A stretch of DNA of 64,000 bases from an uncultured Sulfitobacter sp. (GCA_905182645.1 CAJJCJ010000006.1:310001-374000), one strand, 5' to 3'. Positions 34,967-47,134 are shown, numbered from the stretch's first letter. Numbers and translations are program-made. Notes: generated from the letters alone by a model not told the origin.

Positions 34967-36142
34967 ATGACTGATATCGTAATTTTGGGTGGCGCGCGCA
35001 CCGCAATCGGTGCCTTTGGCGGCGCTTTGGCAGGTACAAGCCCGATTGATCTTTGCACCACCGTTGCCACGGCGGCGCTTGATCGGTCCGGCGTGACACC
35101 TGATCAAATCGGCCATGTCGCGATAGGGCACGTGATCAATACCGAACCGCGCGACATGTACCTTTCGCGCGTTGCCGCGATGCAGGCAGGTATCCCCGAA
35201 AGTACCCCTGCGATGAACGTGAACCGCCTTTGCGGGTCCGGCGTGCAAGCGATTGTGTCGATGATTCAAACCCTGCAATTGGGCGACGCTGAATTTGCCC
35301 TTGCTGGCGGCGCAGAAAGCATGAGCCGCAGCCCCTTTATCATCTCGGATCAGCGGTGGGGCGCCAAGATGGGCGACGTGAAAACCCAAGACATGATGCT
35401 TGGCGCGCTGAACTGTCCGTTTGGAACAGGCCACATGGGTATAACCGCCGAAAACGTGGCCCGAGAACACGGGATCAGCCGTGCCGATCAAGACGCTTTT
35501 GCGCTGCAAAGCCAAGACCGCGCCGCCGCCGCCATCAAGGCTGGGTATTTCGACAGCCAGATCACCCCCGTTCAGGTCCGCGTCAAACGGGATACTGTCG
35601 ATTTCCTGCGCGACGAACACCCCAAGGCGACGACGCTCGAAGCGCTCGGCGGGTTGCGTGCGGTTTTTGAAAAAGATGGCACCGTGACGGCGGGCAACGC
35701 GTCAGGGTTGAACGATGGCGCGGCTGCGATTGTTATGGCAACAGCTGATGCAGCAAAGGCCGCGGGGCTTACCCCGAAATTCCGCGTAATTGGATATGCG
35801 CACGCTGGTGTGCGACCAGAAGTCATGGGCATCGGCCCGATCCCAGCCGTACAAAAACTTTTGGCAAAGACAGGCCTTGACGCATCCGACTTCGACGTAA
35901 TCGAAAGCAATGAAGCCTTCGCGTCCCAAGCGCTTGCGGTCAGCAAAGAGCTAAAGTTCGATCCCGCGCAGGTAAATCCCAACGGCGGGGCTATTGCGTT
36001 GGGTCATCCGGTTGGCGCGACGGGTGCGATCATTTCAGTCAAGGCCATGTACGAGCTGGATCGCACCGGCGGAAAACGCGCCTTGATCACTATGTGTATC
36101 GGCGGGGGTCAAGGAATCGCGCTTGCAATTGAGCGTATCTAA
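34967..36142 (+). CDS. Acetyl-CoA acyltransferase (thiolase, BktB/PhaA type)
   Basis: 391-aa thiolase. Nucleophile Cys89 in NRLCGSGVQA, catalytic His in GGAIALGHPVGATG, second Cys in TMCIGGGQG. The HVINTEPRDMYLSRVAA segment matches beta-ketothiolases of the BktB type, which condense or cleave beta-ketoacyl-CoA and feed polyhydroxyalkanoate or fatty-acid metabolism. It stands alone. A repeat element and a terminator-like hairpin follow the stop. Confidence 0.92.
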   Translation: MTDIVILGGARTAIGAFGGALAGTSPIDLCTTVATAALDRSGVTPDQIGHVAIGHVINTEPRDMYLSRVAAMQAGIPESTPAMNVNRLCGSGVQAIVSMIQTLQLGDAEFALAGGAESMSRSPFIISDQRWGAKMGDVKTQDMMLGALNCPFGTGHMGITAENVAREHGISRADQDAFALQSQDRAAAAIKAGYFDSQITPVQVRVKRDTVDFLRDEHPKATTLEALGGLRAVFEKDGTVTAGNASGLNDGAAAIVMATADAAKAAGLTPKFRVIGYAHAGVRPEVMGIGPIPAVQKLLAKTGLDASDFDVIESNEAFASQALAVSKELKFDPAQVNPNGGAIALGHPVGATGAIISVKAMYELDRTGGKRALITMCIGGGQGIALAIERI

Positions 36143-36200
36143 GCTTTTTCCGAGCCTGAATATGTCCGCCGGGGGCACCGTTTTGTCAAAAACGGTTTCT
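36143..36200 (+). terminator. Repeat copy and terminator-like hairpin after thiolase gene
   Basis: GCTTTTTCCGAGC and AATATGTC (36143-36166) repeat the element after hemE. It is followed by a perfect 8-bp stem ACCGTTTT/AAAACGGT (36177-36184, 36189-36196, loop GTCA) and TTCTT, which would act as a terminator for the thiolase gene and, read from the other strand, for the yaaA remnant. Confidence 0.55.
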
Positions 36201-36975
36201 TAGGTGGGGTAATTCCGCAGGAAAACGGGCTTGTCGGGCGTCGACAGGTCCGGCATCATATGCATAGCCCCCAGTGCCAAAATCCAAAATACCCGCGGCG
36301 TCTCGATCAACCGGTTTTCAACGACAAACCGCGCCATCGCACCGCGTGCACGTTTCGCAAAGAACGACACAATCCGAGGGCGATCGTCTTTGACTTCCAA
36401 GAATTGGGGCGTAATCACGCGTAGTTTTAGCGCTTTGCGGTCAGCCACTCCAAAATATTCTTGGCTGGCACAGTTGATTAACGTGTCCTGAACCAACTTG
36501 CGCAGCACGCTCATTCAACGCCTTAGCAATCGTGTCACCCCAATAATCATACAGCGACGTGCCTCGGCGGGTCTTTAACCGACTGCCCATTTCCAAGCGG
36601 TACGGTTGAATTGCATCCAGCGGCCGCAGCACCCCGTATAGCCCTGACAAAATACCCATATGGTCCTGCGCCCACGCCAGATCATCCACATCCAATGTCT
36701 TTGCCTCTAAACCCTGATAGGTGTCGCCATTGAACGCCAGAGCGGCAGGTTTCACCATTTCCGCCCTCGGATCGGTCTGCAAACGCCTTAAACCGATCCC
36801 TGTTCAGTCGCGCCAGATTATCGGAAATACTCATCAGTCTTTTCAGTTGGGTCAGCGTCAGATTGCGTGCCGTTTTGGACAACCGGATCGCATCATTCTG
36901 AAATTCCGGCACTGTTGCCACGACATCTACGGGGTCCATGTCCAGAGACTTGGCCGGCGAAATAATAACAAGCAC
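36200..36975 (-). pseudogene. yaaA: YaaA (peroxide stress protein), broken by two +1 frameshifts
   Basis: Read across three frames the product is a full-length YaaA (about 257 aa): LVIISPAKSLDMDPVD at the start (GTG codon), [15 protein letters not shown], then after a 1-nt insertion near 36779 [20 protein letters not shown] and [20 protein letters not shown], then after another 1-nt insertion near 36487-36488 [20 protein letters not shown] and IVSFFAKRARGAMARF. YaaA limits hydroxyl-radical damage by lowering free iron. The total length (776 nt, two more than a multiple of three) fits exactly two insertions. It could be real inactivation or sequencing error. The GTG start overlaps the pncA stop by 1 nt. 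Confidence 0.85.
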
Positions 36976-37575
36976 TAGCGGCTCCCTTCAAGGTTTATGT
37001 TGGCGTGTTCCATAGCGGTAATTGCGGACCCAAGCGATCCGTCAGAATCAATCGCGCGACACAAATCTAAATTGACGGTCACTTCAAAACCCAGTTTGGC
37101 CGCGTCAACGGCAGAATAGTGCACGCAAAAATCTGTGGCCAGTCCCACAAGCGTCAACTGCGTGATCCCACGGGTTTGCAGATAGCCGTGCAATCCGGTT
37201 GGCGATTTTGTGGTCATTCTCGAAAAACGCTGAATAGCTATCGATGGCAGGGTTGTATCCTTTACGCACGATCATATTCGCGCAGGTCGCATTCAACTCA
37301 GGATGAAATGCGGCGCCTTCGCTGCCTTGAATGCAGTGGTCAGGCCATAACACCTGCGGCCCATACGGCATTTCGGTGACGCTCATCGGTGCGGCATCGT
37401 GGCTGCTCGCGAAACTTGAGTGGCCCGCGGGGTGCCAGTCTTGCGTCAAAATTACAGCGTCGAACCGCGGCATCGCAGCGTTAATACCGGCCACGATTGC
37501 ATCACCATCCGCGACGGCCAATGCCCCATTTGGGCAAAAATCATTTTGCACATCAATCACCAACAAGCCATGCAT
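36975..37575 (-). pseudogene. pncA: Nicotinamidase, broken by one +1 frameshift
   Basis: Frame 1 encodes the N-terminal 130 residues of PncA (MHGLLVIDVQNDFCPNGALA, catalytic Asp in IDVQNDF, LTQDWHPAGHSSFAS metal site, Lys in MIVRKGYNPAID). After ENDHK the frame is lost at a run of four T (37206-37209; AAAA on the coding strand) and continues in another frame as SPTGLHGYLQTRGITQLTLV, then the catalytic Cys region LATDFCVHYSAVDA. One extra base explains it (601 nt). The intact enzyme turns nicotinamide into nicotinate for NAD recycling. Either decayed or a homopolymer sequencing error. Confidence 0.87.
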
Positions 37576-37699
37576 CGCGGTCTCCTATCCATCTTCCCCC
37601 TCTGGCTAAGATAGGGCGCGGGGCTTGGCAAGCAATCAGCTTGGCAGTCGCGCAAAGATCGCGTATCTCCCCGCCTCTGACAGCACGAGGATCTGAACG

Positions 37700-38935
37700 A
37701 TGAACACGCTTGGTATCGATTTTGGCACGTCCAACACGTCTGCCGCAGTCCTTGTGAACGGACGCGCGCATTTGATCGAGGTCGAAGCGGAGCGCACCAC
37801 CCTGCCCACGTCACTTTTCTTTGATTATCACACCGGGGCCACAACCTATGGCTCCGTCGCCAACGCGGCTTTGATCGAAGGGCGCGAAGGCCGGTTTATG
37901 CGTGCCCTTAAGTCCGTACTTGGCACCCCTTTGGTCCGCGAACAGCGCCAGATTCACTATGAACGTCTGACCCTAGTCGAGGCTATTGCGCGGTTTCTTC
38001 GGGTGATCCGCGAACGCGCAGAAGAAACAACGGGCATGCCGTTCACCCACGCATTATCTGGTCGCCCCGTCCGGTTTCATTCCAGCAATGACGCCCGCAA
38101 TGCGCAGGCCGAGATCGATTTGCGCGAAGCCTATATGATTGCTGGCTTTGATCATGTCGATTTCATGTATGAACCTGAAGCCGCAGCGCTCGTTGCTGGC
38201 CCGCTTCCCAAAGGCAAACTTGGGCTGATCATCGATATTGGCGGTGGTACATCCGACTTCTCAATATTTGAACGTGACGAGATGCACACACGGATCATCA
38301 CAAGTCACGGGGTCCGCGTGGGCGGTACTGATTTCGACAAAGCGATTAGTCTAGCACAAGTCATGCCCCTGTTGGGGCGTGGCTGCGAAATCCGCAACGA
38401 GATGGGCCCCGGCACATTTACTGCCCCCAACGCCATCTATAATGATTTGGCTTCATGGGAGAAGATTCCGTTTCAGTACACGCCTGAGACACGTAGGCTT
38501 GCTGCCCGCTTTCAGAAACGAGGGATCATTTCGCAGCCGTTCAAACGGTTATTCGATACGCTGGATATGGAAATGGGCCACGACATCGCATTCGCGGTTG
38601 AGGCCGGCAAAATCCGCGCCAACGCCCCCGATGCAGATTCCGCCACAATCGATTTACGTATGATTGAACCCGATTTGTGGGCCCGCATGGGGCATGGCAA
38701 TTTGTCACGCGTCTTAAATGACCACGCCACCACGATCCGCGAAGCGGCGATACAAACTCTGTCAGATGCTGATCTGCGTGCGGATCAGATTGGGCAGATC
38801 GTTTTTGTCGGCGGATCGAGCTTGATGCATGTTGTTGAACACGCGATGACAACCCTGTTTCCCGACGCCGTTTTGGAACGAACCGAAGCATTTACTGCCG
38901 TCGCCGACGGATTGGCCATCGCCGCAGCAAGGTAA
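37700..38935 (+). CDS. Hsp70-family protein (YegD-like)
   Basis: 411 aa containing the actin-like ATPase domain only. LGIDFGTSNTSAAV (phosphate 1), IDIGGGTSDFSIF (phosphate 2) and IVFVGGSSLMHVVEHAM (adenosine motif) are clear. There is no substrate-binding domain, so this is of the YegD type rather than DnaK. Function of YegD-like proteins is poorly known. AGGAT lies upstream of the ATG. Divergent from the pncA remnant. Confidence 0.88.
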   Translation: MNTLGIDFGTSNTSAAVLVNGRAHLIEVEAERTTLPTSLFFDYHTGATTYGSVANAALIEGREGRFMRALKSVLGTPLVREQRQIHYERLTLVEAIARFLRVIRERAEETTGMPFTHALSGRPVRFHSSNDARNAQAEIDLREAYMIAGFDHVDFMYEPEAAALVAGPLPKGKLGLIIDIGGGTSDFSIFERDEMHTRIITSHGVRVGGTDFDKAISLAQVMPLLGRGCEIRNEMGPGTFTAPNAIYNDLASWEKIPFQYTPETRRLAARFQKRGIISQPFKRLFDTLDMEMGHDIAFAVEAGKIRANAPDADSATIDLRMIEPDLWARMGHGNLSRVLNDHATTIREAAIQTLSDADLRADQIGQIVFVGGSSLMHVVEHAMTTLFPDAVLERTEAFTAVADGLAIAAAR

Positions 38936-38993
38936 CTTCGTATTTCGAACGCACGGACTTGAACGCATCGTCTAAGGGGCGTATTTGCCGGAC

Positions 38994-39902
38994 ATGTATA
39001 CAGTCGCCGCTCTTTATCATTTCACCCGCTTTGATGACATTGTTGCAATTAAGGGCCCACTTTTGGAACTTTGCAAAGCGCATGGCATCAGTGGCACGTT
39101 GCTGCTGGCCCCCGAAGGGATCAACGGGACCATCTCTGGTGGCCGCGCTGGCATTGATGCGGCGATTGCCCATATTCGCGCCTTGCCCGGCTGTGCAGGT
39201 TTGGAATGGAAGGAAAGTACGGCGACCGTTCCGCCATTTCACCGCATGAAAGTCCGGCTAAAACGCGAGATTGTCACGATGGGGCAGCCCGATGTTGATC
39301 CAGCCACGACCGTTGGTCATTACGTTGCACCCGCCGATTGGAACGCGTTGATTCAGTCGCCCGACGTGGCCGTGATCGACACCCGCAACGATTATGAAGT
39401 CGCCATCGGCACGTTTGACGGTGCTGTTGATCCACAGACAAAAACGTTCGGCGAATTCCCAGCATGGTGGGAAGAAAACAAAGCCCGCTTTCACAACAAG
39501 AAAATCGCGATGTTTTGCACTGGTGGTATCCGCTGCGAAAAGTCGACGAATTTCCTAATCGGTCAAGGGGTCGAAGACGTCTATCACCTGAAGGGTGGCA
39601 TTCTGAAATACCTCGAAGAAGTGCCACAAGACGACAGCACTTGGGACGGCGATTGCTTTGTGTTTGATGCCCGCGTCAGCGTCGGTCATGGCCTGAAAGA
39701 GGGTCCGCATATTTTGTGTTATGCCTGCCGTCGTCCATTGCTACCAACGGATCGCGCGCGTCCGGAGTTTGAAGAAGGCGTCGCCTGCCATCAATGCGCA
39801 GCCGATACAACTAACGAGGACAAAGGCCGTTTCCGCGAACGCCAAAAGCAAATAGCACTCGCCCGCAAACGTGGATCGCACCATATCGGCGGACTGACCT
39901 AG
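38994..39902 (+). CDS. trhO: tRNA uridine(34) hydroxylase (rhodanese-related)
   Basis: 302 aa. N-terminal acylphosphatase-like region ([16 protein letters not shown]) then a rhodanese domain with VIDTRNDYE and the double-Cys loop [11 protein letters not shown] (Cys175 and Cys181), then a Cys-rich tail ([16 protein letters not shown]). This is the TrhO/YceA layout, which hydroxylates wobble uridine. AAGGGG lies 14 nt before the ATG but only 5 nt before an in-frame TTG at 38985, so a start three codons earlier is possible. Together with mnmH it is the second wobble-U34 enzyme in this window. Confidence 0.9.
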   Translation: MYTVAALYHFTRFDDIVAIKGPLLELCKAHGISGTLLLAPEGINGTISGGRAGIDAAIAHIRALPGCAGLEWKESTATVPPFHRMKVRLKREIVTMGQPDVDPATTVGHYVAPADWNALIQSPDVAVIDTRNDYEVAIGTFDGAVDPQTKTFGEFPAWWEENKARFHNKKIAMFCTGGIRCEKSTNFLIGQGVEDVYHLKGGILKYLEEVPQDDSTWDGDCFVFDARVSVGHGLKEGPHILCYACRRPLLPTDRARPEFEEGVACHQCAADTTNEDKGRFRERQKQIALARKRGSHHIGGLT

Positions 39903-39903
39903 A

Positions 39904-40965
39904 ATGACCATATCACCTCACATTCGCGCCCAAGGGTTGGCGATGCTGATCGGTGTGATATGCGGCGTGGTTTTTTATTTTATTGGGCTACCATTGCCGT
40001 GGATGCTTGGACCGATGATCGGGCTTACCGTCTTTTCCGTTGCTGGCGCACCCGTCGTTGGGCCAGATAGATTACGTCCCTTTGTAATCCCAATCATTGG
40101 CGTGATGCTTGGCTCTGCAATTAGGCCAGAGATTTTTGCGCAAATGGGCGGGTGGGCGATCACGCTGGCGGTATTACCGCTATATTTGGCGATTGCGTCA
40201 GGGCTGTCATTCGTCGTTTACCGCAAGATGGGCCGATATGACCCTGTGACTGCGTTCTACGCCGCCATGCCCGGCGGATTGAATGAAATGCTGATTATGG
40301 GCGGCGCTGCGGGTGGTGATGAACGTAAGATCGCGCTTGTCCACGCGGCCCGTGTGTTGCTTGTTATCTTGTTTGTTGCCGTATTCTTTGGCCTGTTCCT
40401 TGGGGTAAGGTCGGGTGCAAATGCGAACAGTTGGATTGCAGTCACTGAACCTAGTATCGTTGATTACATGCTGCTGATATCGGCTGCAGTCATCGGATTA
40501 TGGATCGGTCGTTTATTGCGCTTGCCAGCGGTGCCGGTGTTTGGACCGATGATCGTCAGCGGTATCTTTCACCTTGTCGGTTGGGTTGAAATCGCGCCGC
40601 CAACTGTTTTCATTATCACGGCGCAGGTTGTGATCGGGACAATAATTGGCACGCGGTTTATCGGCGCGACCATGGCGGAAATTCGGCGCGATCTGACCTT
40701 AGCGGCAATCGGGTCTGGTATCATGCTTGCGGTCGCTGTTGGCTTTGCGGTGTTCATCGCGTGGGCGGCGGACGTAGCGCTATCTGAAGCATTCCTTGCC
40801 TTCGCCCCTGGTGGTTTGACCGAAATGTCATTACTGACCTTGGCGATGGATCAAGACGTGGCATATGTGTCGACTGTCCACATCATCCGCATCACTTTGG
40901 TGATTGCGATCGCGCCAGCGGTATTCGCCGCGTTGCGTAATCGGTTGACTAGCGGACCACGATAA
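39904..40965 (+). CDS. AbrB-family (PF05145) membrane protein
   Basis: 353 aa, about ten transmembrane segments in two repeats. Each repeat carries the family signature: LPWMLGPMIGL with AMPGGLNEM in the first half and PAVPVFGPMIVSG with APGGLTEMSLL in the second. The family was named AbrB after a misnamed ammonia-monooxygenase neighbour; it is a transporter-like protein of unknown substrate. It begins 1 nt after the trhO stop, so the two are co-transcribed. Its 3' end overlaps the convergent dehydrogenase gene by 17 nt. Confidence 0.87.
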   Translation: MTISPHIRAQGLAMLIGVICGVVFYFIGLPLPWMLGPMIGLTVFSVAGAPVVGPDRLRPFVIPIIGVMLGSAIRPEIFAQMGGWAITLAVLPLYLAIASGLSFVVYRKMGRYDPVTAFYAAMPGGLNEMLIMGGAAGGDERKIALVHAARVLLVILFVAVFFGLFLGVRSGANANSWIAVTEPSIVDYMLLISAAVIGLWIGRLLRLPAVPVFGPMIVSGIFHLVGWVEIAPPTVFIITAQVVIGTIIGTRFIGATMAEIRRDLTLAAIGSGIMLAVAVGFAVFIAWAADVALSEAFLAFAPGGLTEMSLLTLAMDQDVAYVSTVHIIRITLVIAIAPAVFAALRNRLTSGPR

Positions 40966-41929
40966 TCGTTTTACCGTCGGGTTTTCGGATGGCGGTGGCA
41001 AGGCCGTCAACAACCTGATCCAAGCGCAATTCAGCGGCGACATCTGTCGTCCAGCGCCCGTCTGCAAACCGCGTTTGCACATCGGTGATCGCGGCCATTT
41101 TATCGGCAGGCGATGTATCGCGGAACCACTGTGTCAGCCAGAACCCTTCGATCCGTTTGCCCAAGAAAATTAGTTGGCCCATTTGCGTCAGATGCGGAGC
41201 GTCGTTCGACAGTTTGCCGTAACTGACCCATCGGGCACGATTTGGCATTAGCGTGAACAAGGTCTCGGACGCTTGTTCGCAGACCGCATCAAGCATCATG
41301 CGTGGCTTTAGCACGGACAGCGCGGCTTTTGCATTTGCTATAAAATCAGGGCTTTGCGTGTTCAGCATAACATCGGCGCCAAGATCAACTTCGCGACGCA
41401 CAACCGCAATCGTTTTCACGCCCATATCGCGACCCATCGCGATCATCAGCTTGCCAAGCTGCGACGTGGCGGCGGTGATGATAACGGCGTCGCCTGCGTC
41501 AGCAGCCATCCCCATCATGGCACGTGCCGTCAGCGGATTTACAATTTGGCCCGTCGCATCATTGTCTGATATCGCGGGATGAAGCGGGATACACGTCGCC
41601 GCATCGACGGTCACATATTCAGCCCATGCGCCCGGCCCCGCAACAAAAGCGACGCGCTGACCGATCAGAGATTTTGGGCCGACGACCACGTCACCGCAAC
41701 CTTCAAACCCTGCAACCTGTCCGTGCAGACGCGGTTGGCCATATTCACCTTTTATGAAATGAATATCGGATGGGTTCACCGCCGCGCGACGAATGTGGAT
41801 CAACGCCTGACCTTCACCAACGTCTGGCAAGGGCACTGTCGCAAATTCCAGCCAGTCCGCCGCATTATCGATCAGCGGTCCGGTCGATGTGGGCGCATAA
41901 CCATCCCCCGTTTGGAGGATGGCCTGCAT
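40949..41929 (-). CDS. MDR-type zinc-binding dehydrogenase / quinone oxidoreductase-like
   Basis: 326 aa. GroES-like N-terminal domain (ALIHIRRAAVNPSDIHFIKG) and Rossmann domain (AVIITAATSQLGKLMIAMGR). The ADH zinc residues are not obvious, and NPSDIHFIKG is typical of the quinone oxidoreductase/enoyl reductase branch. Substrate unknown. Start MQAILQT chosen by homology; it lacks a good ribosome site and lies 13 nt after the gyrB stop, so it may depend on gyrB read-through. Confidence 0.85.
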   Translation of the reverse strand: MQAILQTGDGYAPTSTGPLIDNAADWLEFATVPLPDVGEGQALIHIRRAAVNPSDIHFIKGEYGQPRLHGQVAGFEGCGDVVVGPKSLIGQRVAFVAGPGAWAEYVTVDAATCIPLHPAISDNDATGQIVNPLTARAMMGMAADAGDAVIITAATSQLGKLMIAMGRDMGVKTIAVVRREVDLGADVMLNTQSPDFIANAKAALSVLKPRMMLDAVCEQASETLFTLMPNRARWVSYGKLSNDAPHLTQMGQLIFLGKRIEGFWLTQWFRDTSPADKMAAITDVQTRFADGRWTTDVAAELRLDQVVDGLATAIRKPDGKTIIVVR

Positions 41930-41942
41930 TGATTTGGGTAGA

Positions 41943-44402
<2,460 letters not shown>

Positions 44403-44439
44403 TTACCTGATTGTCACGGTGAAACCCCCATATTTTGCG

Positions 44440-45060
44440 TCACAGAAACGGGATCAGCAGCCCCACCAAAATCAGCAAAACTCCGGCCGTAATATTCGTG
44501 CGCCGCAGCGCGGTGGGTGACGTCATAAACGCCTTTGCGCGGTGGATAAACGCGGCCAAAACGAGGTTTCCAAATAGCGGGACAAGGAACGACACAGTGC
44601 AGATCGCAACGATGTCTTTCCACGTCAAAACGGTCAGATCAAAGAACCCCGGAAGCATCCCCATGTAGAACAGGATCGCTTTGGGGTTCCCCAAGATCAC
44701 AGCGACCCCAGCCAGAAACCCAGCCCACATACCCGGACGCGTCAGGCGGCTGTCCGATGCGATGGTTTTGTCGGCTGACCGCAAGATGAGCCAACCCATC
44801 AACAAGAACGTCAGGCTCGCCACCCATTTCAACACGAGCATGAAGCCCGTGAATACCGACACGAGCCACGTTACCCCAAGGATCGCCAGCAGCGGCCACA
44901 GCACGTCGCCCACGACCACGCCAAGCGCCAACGGCCATGCCGCCTGAAAACCACCCGACAAGGACCGCGCGATCAAGGCGACCCAGACAGGTCCCGGCGT
45001 TAGGAATAACACGCAAAGCGCGCCCGCATAAAGCAGCAGGTCAGTCACAGAAATTGTCAT
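44440..45060 (-). CDS. LysE-family translocator
   Basis: 206 aa, about six transmembrane segments. FLTPGPVWVALIARSLSGG is the LysE/RhtB signature near the N-terminus and GNPKAILFYMGMLPGF the conserved central loop. Members export amino acids or homoserine lactones; substrate cannot be assigned. Lies 7 nt after the GNAT gene, so part of the same run of genes. Confidence 0.9.
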   Translation of the reverse strand: MTISVTDLLLYAGALCVLFLTPGPVWVALIARSLSGGFQAAWPLALGVVVGDVLWPLLAILGVTWLVSVFTGFMLVLKWVASLTFLLMGWLILRSADKTIASDSRLTRPGMWAGFLAGVAVILGNPKAILFYMGMLPGFFDLTVLTWKDIVAICTVSFLVPLFGNLVLAAFIHRAKAFMTSPTALRRTNITAGVLLILVGLLIPFL

Positions 45061-45067
45061 GACGGCA

Positions 45068-45595
45068 TCAAAATTTGCTCCCTAACAGATCGACGGGCAA
45101 AGCCCCGATCCAAGGCTCATCGCCCATCGCCATAACCATTAATTCGTTATCGCTAGATAAACTTGTGGCCGCGGTATTTGCACCCGTCATATCAGTGTAT
45201 TTGACGCGATTTGAAGCGACCTCAAACCCTCGCCCAGCATAAATCGGACGGTTTCCAAAAAGTATAAAAAACTTCGCTCGCGTCCGTTCGACTTCGGTAA
45301 TTGCAGCGGTCAGCATTGCGCCTGCAATTCCTTTACCGCGGCGGGACGGACTCGTGGCGACCTCGGCCAAGCCTGCAACCGTGACAAGCTGTGTGCCGAG
45401 CCGGATCACGCGATAGCAAATTGCCATATGACCAATGATCTCATTCGCTTCACGAACGACCAATCGCACATGATGTCGTTGCTGGTGAAACGAACGATCG
45501 CCAAAGCTATCGTCAAATGCGGCTAAGATAAGAGCATTGATCTGTACCTCATCGTCAGCAGTCAGGCGCATTTCCTCTATGCGTTCAACTTGCAT
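45068..45595 (-). CDS. GNAT-family N-acetyltransferase
   Basis: 175-aa acetyltransferase with the acetyl-CoA motif A AEVATSPSRRGKGIAGAML (RRGKGIAG is the pyrophosphate loop) and motif B region FFILFGNRPIYAGRGFEVAS. Substrate unknown; the size and form resemble small-molecule or antibiotic acetyltransferases. Its start lies 11 nt inside the VOC gene. Confidence 0.87.
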   Translation of the reverse strand: MQVERIEEMRLTADDEVQINALILAAFDDSFGDRSFHQQRHHVRLVVREANEIIGHMAICYRVIRLGTQLVTVAGLAEVATSPSRRGKGIAGAMLTAAITEVERTRAKFFILFGNRPIYAGRGFEVASNRVKYTDMTGANTAATSLSSDNELMVMAMGDEPWIGALPVDLLGSKF

Positions 45596-46019
45596 CGGGA
45601 AGCGTCAGGCTGCCATCAGGACCAAGCGTCCAGAACGGATTCATCGCAAGCTCCCAAACATGCCCATCGGGGTCTGCATGGTACCCAGAATACCCGCCCC
45701 AAAAGACCTTTTCAGGTGCCTTGAGGGCAGTAGCCCCTAACGCTAAGGCAAGCCCATAGGCAACATCCACTTCGGCCTCCGTCGTGAAATTCTGTGCCAA
45801 AGTCATCGCACCAGTACCAAGTTTCGCATCTGGTCGTCCTTGGTCTTCGGCAAGCGGACCAAGGCCAAAGAAACCCAAAACCAGACCGTTCATCTGGTAA
45901 AACACAACCGAACCAGGCATCTCGCTAGCAGGGGTCCATCCTAGGGCCGCGTAAAATGACTTGGCTCGTTCAAGGTCAACAACACCGAGCGTGATCAAGT
46001 TAACGCGCTGTGGTGTCAT
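45585..46019 (-). CDS. VOC-family protein
   Basis: 144 aa glyoxalase/bleomycin-resistance-type domain: NLITLGVVDLERAKSFYAAL at the N-terminus and GYHADPDGHVWELAMNPFW at the C-terminus, the latter carrying the usual Glu ligand. Function unknown. The start overlaps the recF stop (ATGA) and the end overlaps the GNAT start, so recF, VOC, GNAT and LysE genes are translationally linked. Confidence 0.87.
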   Translation of the reverse strand: MTPQRVNLITLGVVDLERAKSFYAALGWTPASEMPGSVVFYQMNGLVLGFFGLGPLAEDQGRPDAKLGTGAMTLAQNFTTEAEVDVAYGLALALGATALKAPEKVFWGGYSGYHADPDGHVWELAMNPFWTLGPDGSLTLPDAS

Positions 46020-47134
46020 GATGGTTCCCTTTCATCCAACGTTGATACGCCTTTTATATCAGTTACTTCTGCATATTGGGCGCGTGGTCCCAGTTCAGAG
46101 AATAATTCAATCCCTGTGCCGGTCATAAATGCCTGCGATCCCAGCGCGCAGATTTCATCATAAAGCGCCGCACGGCGGCCTGCGTCAAGGTGGGCTGCGA
46201 CCTCGTCCAATAGTAAAATCGGTGGCGCGCCAAAATCGCGGATCAGCGCGCGGCCATTGGCGAGAATCAGGCTAATCAGCAGCGCCTTTTGTTCACCCGT
46301 CGAACAGTCCTTTGCGGACACGCCTTTGGATGCAAAAACGGCCAGTAAATCGGCACGGTGTGGTCCCATCAAGGTACGGCCAGCCGCCATGTCGCGCGCC
46401 CGGCTTTCAGCGAAACCCGCGACCAACAAACCAGGATCATCAGGGGTCTCAATTGCAGGGTCGGGATGAATAAGGGTGAGATCCGCGGTCGGGAATGCCG
46501 TCTGGGTCGCTGTCTGCGCCTGCGTAAGTGCGGCGATCGCGGCGGTGCGGTTCACATGTATCCGCGCGCCAGCGTCGGCCATCTGCTTTTCAATCGCGAC
46601 GTACCAATGCGGATCGCGCACCATGTCTTTTAGCAGCCTGTTGCGTTCGCGCATCGCCTTTTCATAGGTCAGCACGGCCTCAGCATGGGTCGGTTCAAAC
46701 GACAGGGTTGCGCGGTCCAAGAACCGACGACGGCCTTCGGCACCTTCGATCCACAGCCGGTCCATCGATGGAACAAGCCATAGCACGCGGCCAATCCGGC
46801 CCAAGGCGACCTGCGCGGCTGCTTTGCCATCGATACGCACCTGACGTGATGTACCGGGCTCTGCCCAAGTTTCAATCTCGTGGGTTTGGTGCAGTGATTG
46901 CAGGTCTGCGGTGACTTTCCAACCCAGCGCCTCTGGCCTGCGGATCAAGTCATCGGGAGATGCGCGGCGCAATCCACGTCCGGGCGATAGCAGTGATACA
47001 GCTTCGAGCAGGTTGGTTTTACCAGCGCCGTTTGATCCATAAATCGCCACAGGACGGCCATCGCAGGCCATCACCGCACGTTTATGCGACCGGAAATGCG
47101 AGAGAGTGATTTGAGACAAAACGAGGGTCGACAT
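46016..47134 (-). CDS. recF: DNA replication and repair protein RecF
   Basis: 372-aa SMC-like ATPase that loads RecA at gaps. Walker A AIYGSNGAGKTNLLEAV (about 30-46), signature STGEQKALLISLILANG, Walker B PILLLDEVAAHLDAGRRAAL. The sequence SHFRSHKRA near the start is usual. 53 nt downstream of dnaN. Standard length and place. Confidence 0.96.
   Translation of the reverse strand: MSTLVLSQITLSHFRSHKRAVMACDGRPVAIYGSNGAGKTNLLEAVSLLSPGRGLRRASPDDLIRRPEALGWKVTADLQSLHQTHEIETWAEPGTSRQVRIDGKAAAQVALGRIGRVLWLVPSMDRLWIEGAEGRRRFLDRATLSFEPTHAEAVLTYEKAMRERNRLLKDMVRDPHWYVAIEKQMADAGARIHVNRTAAIAALTQAQTATQTAFPTADLTLIHPDPAIETPDDPGLLVAGFAESRARDMAAGRTLMGPHRADLLAVFASKGVSAKDCSTGEQKALLISLILANGRALIRDFGAPPILLLDEVAAHLDAGRRAALYDEICALGSQAFMTGTGIELFSELGPRAQYAEVTDIKGVSTLDEREPS

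Noticed and set aside
34604..35620. Minus-strand open frame of 338 codons opposite the thiolase gene
   Set aside because: Antisense shadow of the well-supported thiolase; composition is His/Cys/Arg-rich with no recognisable motif.
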